A program made the translations under genes and the position numbers. A stretch of 9,076 nt of DNA, taken from positions 1 to 9,076 of the forward strand of contig JAABTC010000050.1 of assembly GCA_011390055.1 (NCBI GenBank). Reading direction: 5' to 3'. Of this stretch, positions 1 through 5,436 are shown piece after piece. The notes below the pieces were generated by a model that worked only from the letters and a program-made list of their open reading frames with translations, was not told where the DNA came from and did no database searches. The stretch comes from Burkholderiales bacterium (GTDB taxonomy: Bacteria; Pseudomonadota; Gammaproteobacteria; Burkholderiales; Burkholderiaceae_C). Position 1 is the first letter of the stretch. Each line of letters starts with the position of its first letter.

Positions 1-2
1 CG

Positions 3-176
3 GACGGCGTGTCGCGCATCGCGCAGGAGGCGGGCTTGAGCGACATCGAGACGCGCGAAGGTCTGGCGCAACTGTTGCCGGACGTGGTCGACCGCCTGAC
101 CCCTGAAGGCAATCTGCCGCCGGACGACGATCTGAACCACTCCCTCGACGACTTCTTCGGCCAGCTGCGCCGCTGA
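3..176 (+). CDS. yidB: YidB family (DUF937) protein, C-terminal part
   Basis: Only the last 57 residues are present; the gene enters from the left edge, and the open frame starts at base 3. The segment reads as a short helical repeat followed by the phrase LLPDVVDRLTPEGNLPP and a C-terminal DDFFGQLRR. The pattern L(L/A)P.VVD.LTP.G..P is the hallmark of the YidB/DUF937 family, small cytosolic alpha-helical proteins of about 130-150 residues whose function is not established. The stop is followed after 29 bp by the stop codon of the convergent permease gene, with a perfect 13-bp inverted repeat spanning the junction. Family assignment rests on this one conserved block, and nothing can be said about its start or promoter. 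Confidence 0.8.
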   Translation, partial: DGVSRIAQEAGLSDIETREGLAQLLPDVVDRLTPEGNLPPDDDLNHSLDDFFGQLRR

Positions 177-188
177 GTGCGCGGCCCA

Positions 189-221
189 CGCGCTGCGGCG
201 CGTGATCAGCGCCGCAGCGCG
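189..221. terminator. Inverted repeat at convergent gene ends, possible bidirectional terminator
   Basis: A perfect 13-bp stem (arms 189-201 and 209-221, left arm CGCGCTGCGGCGC) encloses a 7-nt loop, GTGATCA. The loop contains the tca that is the permease stop codon, and the right arm encodes its last residues. It sits between two genes that converge, where a shared terminator is expected. Neither strand has a U-tract after the stem, so it is not a canonical intrinsic terminator. It may instead act as an RNA 3'-end stabiliser or a Rho-assisted pause site. The repeat is seen directly; the function is inferred. Confidence 0.5.
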
Positions 222-1864
222 CGTGACAGCAGCAGCACGGGCAGCAGCCCAACCAGAACGATCGCCAGCGACGGCAGCGCCGCTTCGGCCAAGCGTTCGT
301 CGCGTGCCAGGTTGTAGGCCACCACGGCCAGCGTGTCACTGTCGAACGGGCGCAGCACCAGCGTGGCGGGCAACTCCTTCATCACGTCGACGAAGACCAG
401 CAGCGCGGCCGCCAGCACCGAGCGCCGCAGCAGCGGCGCATGCACCTGGGTCAACAACCGCGTGCGCGACGCGCCGAGCATGCGGGCGCTGTCGTCCAGA
501 CTCACCGGCAGCCGCGCGTAGCCGGCCTCGAGCGACTGCAGCGCCACCGCCGAAAAGCGCAGCAGGTAGGCGTACAGCAACCCGCCGACGGAGCCGGTGA
601 CGATCGAGGCCAGCGGCGCCCCGGGCCAGCGTTCCTGCACCAGGCCGACCGGCAGCAGGATGCCGACCGCGATCACCGTGCCGGGCACGGCATAGCCCAG
701 CGAGACGCTGCGGATCGCGCCCACCAGCAGCCGGTCGCGCCAGTTGCGTGCCGCGCGCAGCCCGCCCTGGCGCCGTCCGCCCGGCGCCTGGCGCAGTGCA
801 AATGCCAGCGCGAGGGCCAGCGCGGCCGCCAGCACCGCCGCGGTGGCGGCAAGCTGGAAGCTGGTGGCGCACCATTGGACGAAGCGTGCCCATGGCAAGC
901 CGATCTCGGCACTGCGCGATTCGACCCACACCAGCCTGCCCAGCACCGCCAGCGGCAGCACGAAGCCCAGCGCCACCGGCACGGCGCACAGGCCCCAGGC
1001 CAGCGCGGCGCGTCGACCGTGCAAACGAACAGCGCGCGAATCACTGCCCGAACCGCCCGCCGCTGGGCCCACCGACCGGCTGGCGGCATAGCGCAAACGC
1101 TGCCGCGCGCGCCGCTCGGCCCACAGCAGAAGACCCACCACCAGCAGCAGCAGGGCCGCCAGCTGGGCCGCGGCCACGCGGTCGTTCATCACCAGCCAGG
1201 CCTTGTAGATGCCGGTGGAGAAGGTGTTGAGCCCGAAGTACGAACCCACGCCGTAGTCGGCCAGCGTCTCCATCAGGGCGAGGGCCACGCCGGCGGCCAA
1301 CGCCGGCCGCGCCATCGGCAGGGCCACCGCCAGGATGCGCCGGCGCAGCCCGGCGCCCAACAGGCGCGCCGCCTCCATCATCTGGACGCCGCGTTCGGCC
1401 AGCGCGGTGCGCACCAGCAGGTACACGTAGGGGTACAAGCACAGCACGAACAGCGCGATGGCGCCGGGCAGGCTGCGCACGTCGGGCCACAGGGCGCCCT
1501 CGGCGCCCGTGCTGTGTCGCAGGGCGCTCTGCAGCGGGCCGCTGTACTGCAGGAAATCGGTGTAGGCGTAGGCCAGCACGTAGGCCGGCATCGCCATCGG
1601 CAGCAGCAGGGCCCATTCGAAATGCCGGCGGCCGGGAAACTCGAACAGCGCGACGGCCGCCGCAGCCCCGCCCCCCAGGAGTGCCACGCCGATGCCGACG
1701 AAGGTGGCCAGCACCAGCGACTGCCAGGCGTAGCCTGCCAGCACGGTCTCGGCCTGGTGCGCCAGCACCTCCCAGTCCTGCGCGTCGAACGACAGCCACG
1801 ACACCGCCACGCCCAGCACGGGCAGCGCCAGCAGCAGGCACAGCAGGGTCAGCAAGGAACGCAT
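206..1864 (-). CDS. fbpB: Ferric iron ABC transporter permease, two fused transmembrane domains (FbpB-like)
   Basis: A 552-residue inner-membrane permease of the FeCT family, which moves Fe(III) delivered by a periplasmic binding protein into the cytoplasm. Two homologous membrane halves are visible. The first half carries the ATPase-docking EAA loop at about residues 164-172 (EAARLLGAG). The second carries a matching loop at 457-465 (DDSARMLGA), followed by the FbpB-type segment MKELPATLVLRPF..DTLA (495-513). The halves are joined by a polar linker around residues 250-290. Length fits fused permeases of this family. The ATG at 1864 is preferred because it starts directly at the first membrane helix (MRSLLTLLCLLLALPVL). 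An upstream in-frame TTG at 1954 would add a proline/arginine-rich tail and would start inside the putative Fur operator. No clear Shine-Dalgarno sequence precedes 1864. The gene diverges from the partner ATPase at 1986. ThiP-type thiamine permeases share this architecture, but the long ATPase partner favours iron. Confidence 0.87.
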   Translation of the reverse strand: MRSLLTLLCLLLALPVLGVAVSWLSFDAQDWEVLAHQAETVLAGYAWQSLVLATFVGIGVALLGGGAAAAVALFEFPGRRHFEWALLLPMAMPAYVLAYAYTDFLQYSGPLQSALRHSTGAEGALWPDVRSLPGAIALFVLCLYPYVYLLVRTALAERGVQMMEAARLLGAGLRRRILAVALPMARPALAAGVALALMETLADYGVGSYFGLNTFSTGIYKAWLVMNDRVAAAQLAALLLLVVGLLLWAERRARQRLRYAASRSVGPAAGGSGSDSRAVRLHGRRAALAWGLCAVPVALGFVLPLAVLGRLVWVESRSAEIGLPWARFVQWCATSFQLAATAAVLAAALALALAFALRQAPGGRRQGGLRAARNWRDRLLVGAIRSVSLGYAVPGTVIAVGILLPVGLVQERWPGAPLASIVTGSVGGLLYAYLLRFSAVALQSLEAGYARLPVSLDDSARMLGASRTRLLTQVHAPLLRRSVLAAALLVFVDVMKELPATLVLRPFDSDTLAVVAYNLARDERLAEAALPSLAIVLVGLLPVLLLSRALRR

Positions 1865-1911
1865 CTTGCGCAGCGGGCGGTCGGGCGAGACGGGCGGCAC
1901 GGGGCGAGAGG

Positions 1912-1929
1912 GACCCGCGCGCCCGGGTC
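1912..1929. repeat. GC-rich hairpin in the leader of the permease gene
   Basis: Arms GACCCG (1912-1917) and CGGGTC (1924-1929) pair perfectly around a 6-nt loop. It lies in the presumed 5' untranslated region of the minus-strand permease, about 50 nt before its ATG. In DNA this GC-rich a 6-bp palindrome can arise by chance, and no role is claimed. Confidence 0.3.
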
Positions 1930-1942
1930 GAGCGGCCCCGCT

Positions 1943-1963
1943 GAATGCGAACAATGCGCATTC
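1943..1963. promoter_or_regulatory. Candidate Fur operator between divergent iron-transport genes
   Basis: A perfect dyad: GAATGCG (1943-1949) and CGCATTC (1957-1963) flank a 7-nt spacer. The inner 19-mer (1944-1962) begins AATG and ends CATT, as the consensus Fur box does, and by my count matches the E. coli consensus at 12 of 19 positions, with mismatches that are mostly A/T to G/C. AATGCG also occurs twice in direct orientation (1944-1949, 1953-1958), 9 bp apart. The site lies in the 121-bp gap between fbpB and fbpC, 22 bp before the fbpC ATG, where it could control both directions. The dyad is seen directly; binding by Fur is inferred from context, and another dimeric repressor could use it. 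Confidence 0.5.
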
Positions 1964-1973
1964 CGCTGCCGTC

Positions 1974-1979
1974 TATCAT
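1974..1979 (+). promoter_or_regulatory. Candidate -10 element of fbpC (possible leaderless promoter)
   Basis: TATCAT differs from the sigma-70 consensus TATAAT at one position and is one of very few AT-rich patches in the gap. Its last base is 7 nt before the A of the fbpC ATG at 1986, so normal promoter geometry would start the transcript at or next to the start codon. A -35 at standard spacing would fall at about 1951-1956, which is a poor match to TTGACA and lies inside the dyad. The complementary strand reads TATGAT at 1980-1975, so the same patch could serve the divergent permease. Confidence 0.4.
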
Positions 1980-1985
1980 ACGGTC

Positions 1986-3083
1986 ATGTTCCTCGTCCTC
2001 GACCAGGTCGGCGTGCGCTACGCGGGCAGCCGGGCGCCGCACGTGGCCGTCGACGGCGTCTCGCTGACGCTGGCCGAGGGCCAGATCGGCGTGCTGATCG
2101 GGCCGTCCGGTTGCGGCAAGACCTCGTTGCTGCGCGCGGTGGCCGGGCTGGAACCCGTGGCCCACGGCAGCATCTCGATGGGCGGCACCCTGCTCGCCGA
2201 TGCCGAACAGCAGCTGCCGGCCGAAGCCCGGCGCATCGGCATGGTGTTCCAGGACTATGCCCTGTTCCCGCATCTCAACGTGCGCGACAACGTGGCCTTC
2301 GGCCTGCGCGAGCTGCCGCGCGCCCTGCGCGAGGCGCGCATCACGCAGGTGCTGGAGCTGGTCGGCCTGGCGCATGCCGCGCGGCGTGCGCCGCACCAGC
2401 TCTCGGGCGGTCAGCAGCAGCGGGTGGCGCTGGCCCGTGCGCTGGCGCCCGAGCCGCGCCTGCTGCTGCTCGACGAGCCCTTTTCCAACCTCGACGTCGA
2501 CCTGCGCGAGCGCCTGGCGCACGACATCCGGGCGATCCTGAAGGCGGCCGGTACGACGGCGCTTTTCGTCACGCACGACCAGATCGAGGCTTTCGCGATC
2601 GGCGACGCGATCGGCGTGATGCACCGGGGCCGTCTCGAGCAGTGGGACGACGCCTACACCCTGTACCACCGCCCGGCCACCCGCTTCGTGGCCGATTTCA
2701 TCGGCCACGGCGTGTTCACGCCGGCGCGCATCGTCGACAGCCCGGACGGCCCCCGCGTTCAGACGCCGCTCGGCGCGCTGGCCGACGCCGCCGAGTGCCC
2801 GCTGCCGGGCGCCTACCCCGGTGGCGAGTGCGACGTGCTGCTGCGCGCCGACGACATCGTCCACGACGACGCGGCGCCCGTCAAAGCCTGCATCGAACGC
2901 AAGGCCTTCCGCGGCTCGGAGTTTCTTTACACGCTGCGTCTGGCCAGTGGCGAGCGTGTCTTGGCGCACGTGCCGAGCCACCACGACCACCAGGTCGGCG
3001 AGTGGATCGGCATCCGTGCCGTGGTCGACCATGTGGTGACCTTTGCGCGCGAAAACGAGGCCATTGCCGCACCGGGCGCGTGA
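1986..3083 (+). CDS. fbpC: Ferric iron ABC transporter ATP-binding protein (FbpC-like)
   Basis: A 365-residue cytoplasmic ATPase that powers Fe(III) import with the divergently encoded FbpB-like permease. All nucleotide-binding motifs are present: Walker A GPSGCGKTS (39-47), Q-loop Q89 (FQDYALFPHL), signature LSGGQQQR (139-146), Walker B LLLLDEP (159-165), D-loop SNLD (167-170) and the switch histidine H197 (FVTHDQ). Residues from about 235 onward form the C-terminal beta-rich regulatory (TOBE-like) region typical of FbpC and absent from shorter ATPases such as ThiQ. The ATG at 1986 is chosen because the first beta-strand (FLVLDQVGVRYAG) follows immediately; an upstream in-frame start at 1866 would add a low-complexity tail across the operator. 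There is no Shine-Dalgarno sequence before 1986, consistent with a leaderless message. No binding-protein gene follows: the next gene is ctpA, 106 bp downstream. Substrate (iron versus another cation or oxyanion) is inferred from family resemblance and the Fur-like dyad. Confidence 0.88.
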   Translation: MFLVLDQVGVRYAGSRAPHVAVDGVSLTLAEGQIGVLIGPSGCGKTSLLRAVAGLEPVAHGSISMGGTLLADAEQQLPAEARRIGMVFQDYALFPHLNVRDNVAFGLRELPRALREARITQVLELVGLAHAARRAPHQLSGGQQQRVALARALAPEPRLLLLDEPFSNLDVDLRERLAHDIRAILKAAGTTALFVTHDQIEAFAIGDAIGVMHRGRLEQWDDAYTLYHRPATRFVADFIGHGVFTPARIVDSPDGPRVQTPLGALADAAECPLPGAYPGGECDVLLRADDIVHDDAAPVKACIERKAFRGSEFLYTLRLASGERVLAHVPSHHDHQVGEWIGIRAVVDHVVTFARENEAIAAPGA

Positions 3084-3096
3084 ATTCGGCCAGAAG

Positions 3097-3111
3097 CCCC
3101 TGCGCGAGGGG
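3097..3111 (+). terminator. Small hairpin after fbpC, weak terminator candidate
   Basis: CCCCT (3097-3101) pairs with AGGGG (3107-3111) around a 5-nt loop, 13 bp after the fbpC stop. No U-run follows, only CTTT at 3117-3120, so intrinsic termination would be weak. It directly abuts a second dyad at 3112-3132. Confidence 0.3.
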
Positions 3112-3132
3112 GTGAACTTTGCCCTTGTTCAC
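3112..3132. repeat. Perfect dyad GTGAAC-N9-GTTCAC upstream of ctpA
   Basis: GTGAAC (3112-3117) and GTTCAC (3127-3132) form a perfect 6-bp inverted repeat with a 9-nt centre. It lies 58-78 bp before the ctpA ATG and about 24 bp before a -10-like TATAGT at 3156-3161. Size and position would suit an operator for a dimeric regulator, or an RNA hairpin ending the fbpC message. Nothing identifies a protein that would bind it. Confidence 0.35.
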
Positions 3133-3155
3133 ACGCTCGAAGAGTGGCCGCGGCG

Positions 3156-3161
3156 TATAGT
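3156..3161 (+). promoter_or_regulatory. Candidate -10 element of ctpA
   Basis: TATAGT matches the sigma-70 -10 consensus at five of six positions, is AT-rich against a GC-rich background, and lies 28 bp before the ctpA ATG, leaving room for a short leader containing the Shine-Dalgarno sequence. No convincing -35 is present at 15-19 bp spacing, so an activator or an alternative sigma factor may be involved, or the element may be chance. Confidence 0.35.
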
Positions 3162-3175
3162 CTCCGCAGGAAGCT

Positions 3176-3182
3176 AGAGGAG
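3176..3182 (+). promoter_or_regulatory. Strong ribosome-binding site of ctpA
   Basis: AGAGGAG lies 7 nt before the ATG at 3190 and fixes that start. It is the only textbook Shine-Dalgarno sequence before a gene start that I see in the window. Confidence 0.8.
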
Positions 3183-3189
3183 TGTCGCG

Positions 3190-4620
3190 ATGGGTGCCAA
3201 GTTGAAGGTGGCCGGCTTTGTCGGCGTCGGGGTTCTGGCCGGTGCGCTGACCACCATGCAGCTGCAGGCTTTCGCCCGCGGCAGCTTTGCGCCCCTTCCG
3301 CTCGAGGAATTGCAGCAACTGGCCGCCGTGTTCGGCATGATCAAGAGCGACTACGTCGAAAGCGTCGACGAGAAGAAGCTGATCAACGACGCCATCAGCG
3401 GCATGGTTTCCGGGCTCGACCCGCACAGCCAGTTCTTCGACAAGAAGAATTTCAAGGAATTCCGGGAAGGCACCACCGGCAAATTCGTCGGCATCGGCAT
3501 CGAGATGGGCATGGAAGACGGCCTGGTCAAGGTGGTGTCGCCCATCGAAGGCTCCCCGGCCTTCCGCGCCGGCCTGAAGAGCGGCGACCTGATCACCCGC
3601 ATCGACGACACGCCCGTGAAGGGCCTGACGGTCGACCAGGCCGTCAAGCGCATGCGGGGTGAGCCGAACACCAAGGTCTCGCTGACGATCTTCCGCAAGG
3701 ACGAGTCGCGCAGCTTCCCGGTCACGCTCACCCGCGAAGAGATCCGCCAGCAGAGCGTGCGCAGCAAGATCGTCGAGCCGGGCTATGCCTGGCTACGCAT
3801 CAGCGTGTTCCAGGAGCGCTCGGTCGAAGACTTCGCGCGCAAGATGGACGAGATCTACAAGGCCGAACCCAACCTGAAGGGCCTGGTGCTCGACCTGCGC
3901 AACGACCCGGGCGGCCTGCTCGACGGCGCGATCGCGGTGTCTGCCGCATTCCTGCCGGCCGACACCGTCGTGGTGACGACCAACGGCCAGGTGGCCGACT
4001 CCAAGGCCACCTTCAAGGCCGCGCCCGAGTTCTACGCCCGCCGCGGCGGCGACCCGCTGCGCCGGCTGCCGGAAGCGGTCAAGAAGGTGCCGCTGGTGGT
4101 GCTGGTCAACGAAGGCTCGGCTTCGGCCAGCGAGATCGTCGCCGGCGCGCTGCAGGATCACAAGCGTGCCACCATCATGGGCGCACAGACCTTCGGCAAG
4201 GGTTCCGTCCAGACCTGGCGCCCGCTGACGGCCGACACCGCGCTGAAGATCACCACGGCGCGTTACTACACCCCGCAGGGCCGTTCGATCCAGGCCACCG
4301 GCATCGTGCCGGATGTGTGGCTCGACGAAACCGCCGACGGCAACGTGTTCGCCGCGCTGCGCCTGCGCGAGGCCGACCTCGACAAGCACCTGACCACGCC
4401 CGACGAGAAGAAGGACGACGCGCGCACCAAGGCACGCGACGAGGCGCGCAAGAGGCTCGAGGAGCAGTTGTCCAAGAGCAAGGAGCCGCCCAAGCCGCTG
4501 CCCGAGTTCGGCAGCCTGGAAGACTGGCCCCTGCGCCAGGCCCTGAACCAGCTGCAAGGCAAGACCGTGATCGCTTCGAAGACTGCGAGCGAGCGGCGGG
4601 CTGAAGCCAAGACAGAGTGA
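3190..4620 (+). CDS. ctpA: Carboxyl-terminal processing protease, S41 family (CtpA/Prc-like)
   Basis: A 476-residue periplasmic serine protease that trims the C-termini of envelope proteins; in several Gram-negatives it degrades peptidoglycan-hydrolysing enzymes. Residues 7-29 form a hydrophobic export signal or anchor ending AFA. A PDZ domain spans about 93-178 (GIGIEM, GSPAFRAGLKSGDLI). The S41 core follows, with DLRNDPGG at 235-242. The catalytic Ser-Lys dyad is intact: S312 in GSASASE and K337 in FGKGSVQ. The spacing of 25 residues equals that in E. coli Prc, and Q341 sits where Prc has its catalytic-site glutamine. A charged Lys/Glu-rich tail (about 405-476) ends the protein. The start is set by AGAGGAG at 3176-3182. 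The gene is monocistronic or first in its unit, since a strong terminator follows 18 bp after the stop. In many Burkholderiales ctpA lies between a peptidoglycan-hydrolase activator gene and moeB; here moeB is kept but the upstream neighbour is fbpC. Confidence 0.93.
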   Translation: MGAKLKVAGFVGVGVLAGALTTMQLQAFARGSFAPLPLEELQQLAAVFGMIKSDYVESVDEKKLINDAISGMVSGLDPHSQFFDKKNFKEFREGTTGKFVGIGIEMGMEDGLVKVVSPIEGSPAFRAGLKSGDLITRIDDTPVKGLTVDQAVKRMRGEPNTKVSLTIFRKDESRSFPVTLTREEIRQQSVRSKIVEPGYAWLRISVFQERSVEDFARKMDEIYKAEPNLKGLVLDLRNDPGGLLDGAIAVSAAFLPADTVVVTTNGQVADSKATFKAAPEFYARRGGDPLRRLPEAVKKVPLVVLVNEGSASASEIVAGALQDHKRATIMGAQTFGKGSVQTWRPLTADTALKITTARYYTPQGRSIQATGIVPDVWLDETADGNVFAALRLREADLDKHLTTPDEKKDDARTKARDEARKRLEEQLSKSKEPPKPLPEFGSLEDWPLRQALNQLQGKTVIASKTASERRAEAKTE

Positions 4621-4638
4621 AGGTTTGCAGAATCCTTG

Positions 4639-4665
4639 AAAGGCCCGCTCCGTCGGGCCTTTTTT
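4639..4665 (+). terminator. Intrinsic terminator after ctpA
   Basis: Arms AAAGGCCCG (4639-4647) and CGGGCCTTT (4654-4662) form a perfect 9-bp stem with loop CTCCGT, followed by an unbroken T-run to 4665. This is a textbook Rho-independent terminator, 18 bp after the ctpA stop. It ends only 15 nt before the moeB start codon, so it should separate the two transcripts unless read-through or regulation occurs. Confidence 0.93.
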
Positions 4666-4673
4666 CCTGTTGA

Positions 4674-4690
4674 CGTCGTCATGGACGACG
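4674..4690 (+). promoter_or_regulatory. Short hairpin with the moeB start codon in its loop
   Basis: CGTCGTC (4674-4680) and GACGACG (4684-4690) pair perfectly, leaving exactly ATG (4681-4683) as a 3-nt loop. No Shine-Dalgarno sequence precedes this ATG. The right arm is also made of Asp codons common at MoeB N-termini (MDDD), so part of the symmetry may be coincidental. A role in limiting translation initiation is speculation. Confidence 0.3.
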
Positions 4691-5436
4691 ATGCACTCCT
4701 GCGCTACTCGCGCCACATCCTGCTCGACGAGATCGGCATCGAGGGCCAGCGTCGTCTGCTCGATGCGCATGCCCTGGTGATCGGTGCCGGCGGCCTGGGT
4801 TCGCCGGTGGTGCTGTACCTGGGCACGGCGGGCGTCGGGCACATCACGCTTGTCGACCACGACACGGTCGACGTGACCAACCTGCAGCGCCAGATCGCCC
4901 ACAACCTTGCGCGCGTCGGCCGGCCCAAGGCCGAATCGGCGCGCGACACGGTGGCGGCGATCAACCCGGATGTGCAGATCACGCCGCTCGTCGAACGCGC
5001 CGACGCTGCACGGCTCGACGTTTTGGTGCGTGAGGCCGATGTCGTCCTCGACTGCAGCGACAACTTCGCCACGCGCCATGCCGTCAACGCCGCCTGCGTG
5101 GCGTACCGCAAACCGCTGGTGTCGGGCGCAGCGATCGGCTTCGACGGCCAGGTCTCGGTCTATGACACCCGCGACGCCGCAGCACCCTGCTACGCCTGCC
5201 TGTTCCCGGCTGACGCGACGTTCGAGGAAGTGCAGTGCGCGACGATGGGCGTGTTCGCGCCGCTGGTCGGCATCGTCGGCTCGGTGCAGGCGGCCGAGGC
5301 GTTGAAGCTGCTGATCGGTGTCGGCAGCTCGCTCGCCGGGCGCCTGCAGATGATCGACGCCCGCGCGATGGAATGGACCGAAGTCCGCATGCAGCGCAGC
5401 CCGCACTGCCGCGTCTGCGCACCCTTCAGGGCCTGA
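4681..5436 (+). CDS. moeB: Molybdopterin-synthase adenylyltransferase (MoeB/ThiF family)
   Basis: A 251-residue cytosolic enzyme that adenylates the C-terminal glycine of the sulfur-carrier subunit MoaD with ATP, the activation step before sulfur loading in molybdenum-cofactor synthesis. The N-terminus LLRYSRHILLDEIGIEGQ and the nucleotide-binding loop GAGGLGSP (35-42) are typical. NLQRQ (67-71) and the conserved aspartate in DCSDN (124-128) are also present. Two CxxC pairs form the structural zinc site: C170/C173 (CYAC) and C243/C246 (CRVC). Length equals classical MoeB, with no C-terminal rhodanese domain. The start is the ATG at 4681; the in-frame TTG at 4636 lies inside the ctpA terminator and is rejected. 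No ribosome-binding site is visible. The 3' end overlaps the convergent alcohol dehydrogenase gene by 11 bp. Close relatives adenylate ThiS instead; with no mo or thi neighbours in view, MoaD versus ThiS specificity, or both, cannot be settled. Confidence 0.9.
   Translation: MDDDALLRYSRHILLDEIGIEGQRRLLDAHALVIGAGGLGSPVVLYLGTAGVGHITLVDHDTVDVTNLQRQIAHNLARVGRPKAESARDTVAAINPDVQITPLVERADAARLDVLVREADVVLDCSDNFATRHAVNAACVAYRKPLVSGAAIGFDGQVSVYDTRDAAAPCYACLFPADATFEEVQCATMGVFAPLVGIVGSVQAAEALKLLIGVGSSLAGRLQMIDARAMEWTEVRMQRSPHCRVCAPFRA

Noticed and set aside
1865..1954. Longer permease reading from a TTG at 1954
   Set aside because: The extra 30 residues are proline/arginine-rich and unlike the family, and the start would sit inside the dyad. 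The ATG at 1864 begins directly at the first membrane helix.
1041..3032. A 663-codon minus-strand open frame over fbpC and the permease start
   Set aside because: It is the antisense of fbpC and an out-of-frame reading of the permease. No domain is recognisable, whereas both real genes carry complete motifs.
1986..3083. Thiamine (ThiQ) or sulfate/spermidine transporter ATPase
   Set aside because: ThiQ lacks the long C-terminal regulatory region present here. The partner is a single fused permease with the FbpB-type ELPATL..RPF..DTLA segment rather than two separate permeases.
440..3115. An 891-codon plus-strand open frame across the permease and ATPase genes
   Set aside because: It is antisense to fbpB and out of frame with fbpC. 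Its translation is low-complexity, rich in Gln/Arg/His/Ala, as expected of a shadow frame in GC-rich DNA.
4636..4680. Longer moeB from a TTG at 4636
   Set aside because: This start is within the intrinsic terminator, and the added 15 residues are not seen in MoeB proteins, which begin near LLRYSRHI.
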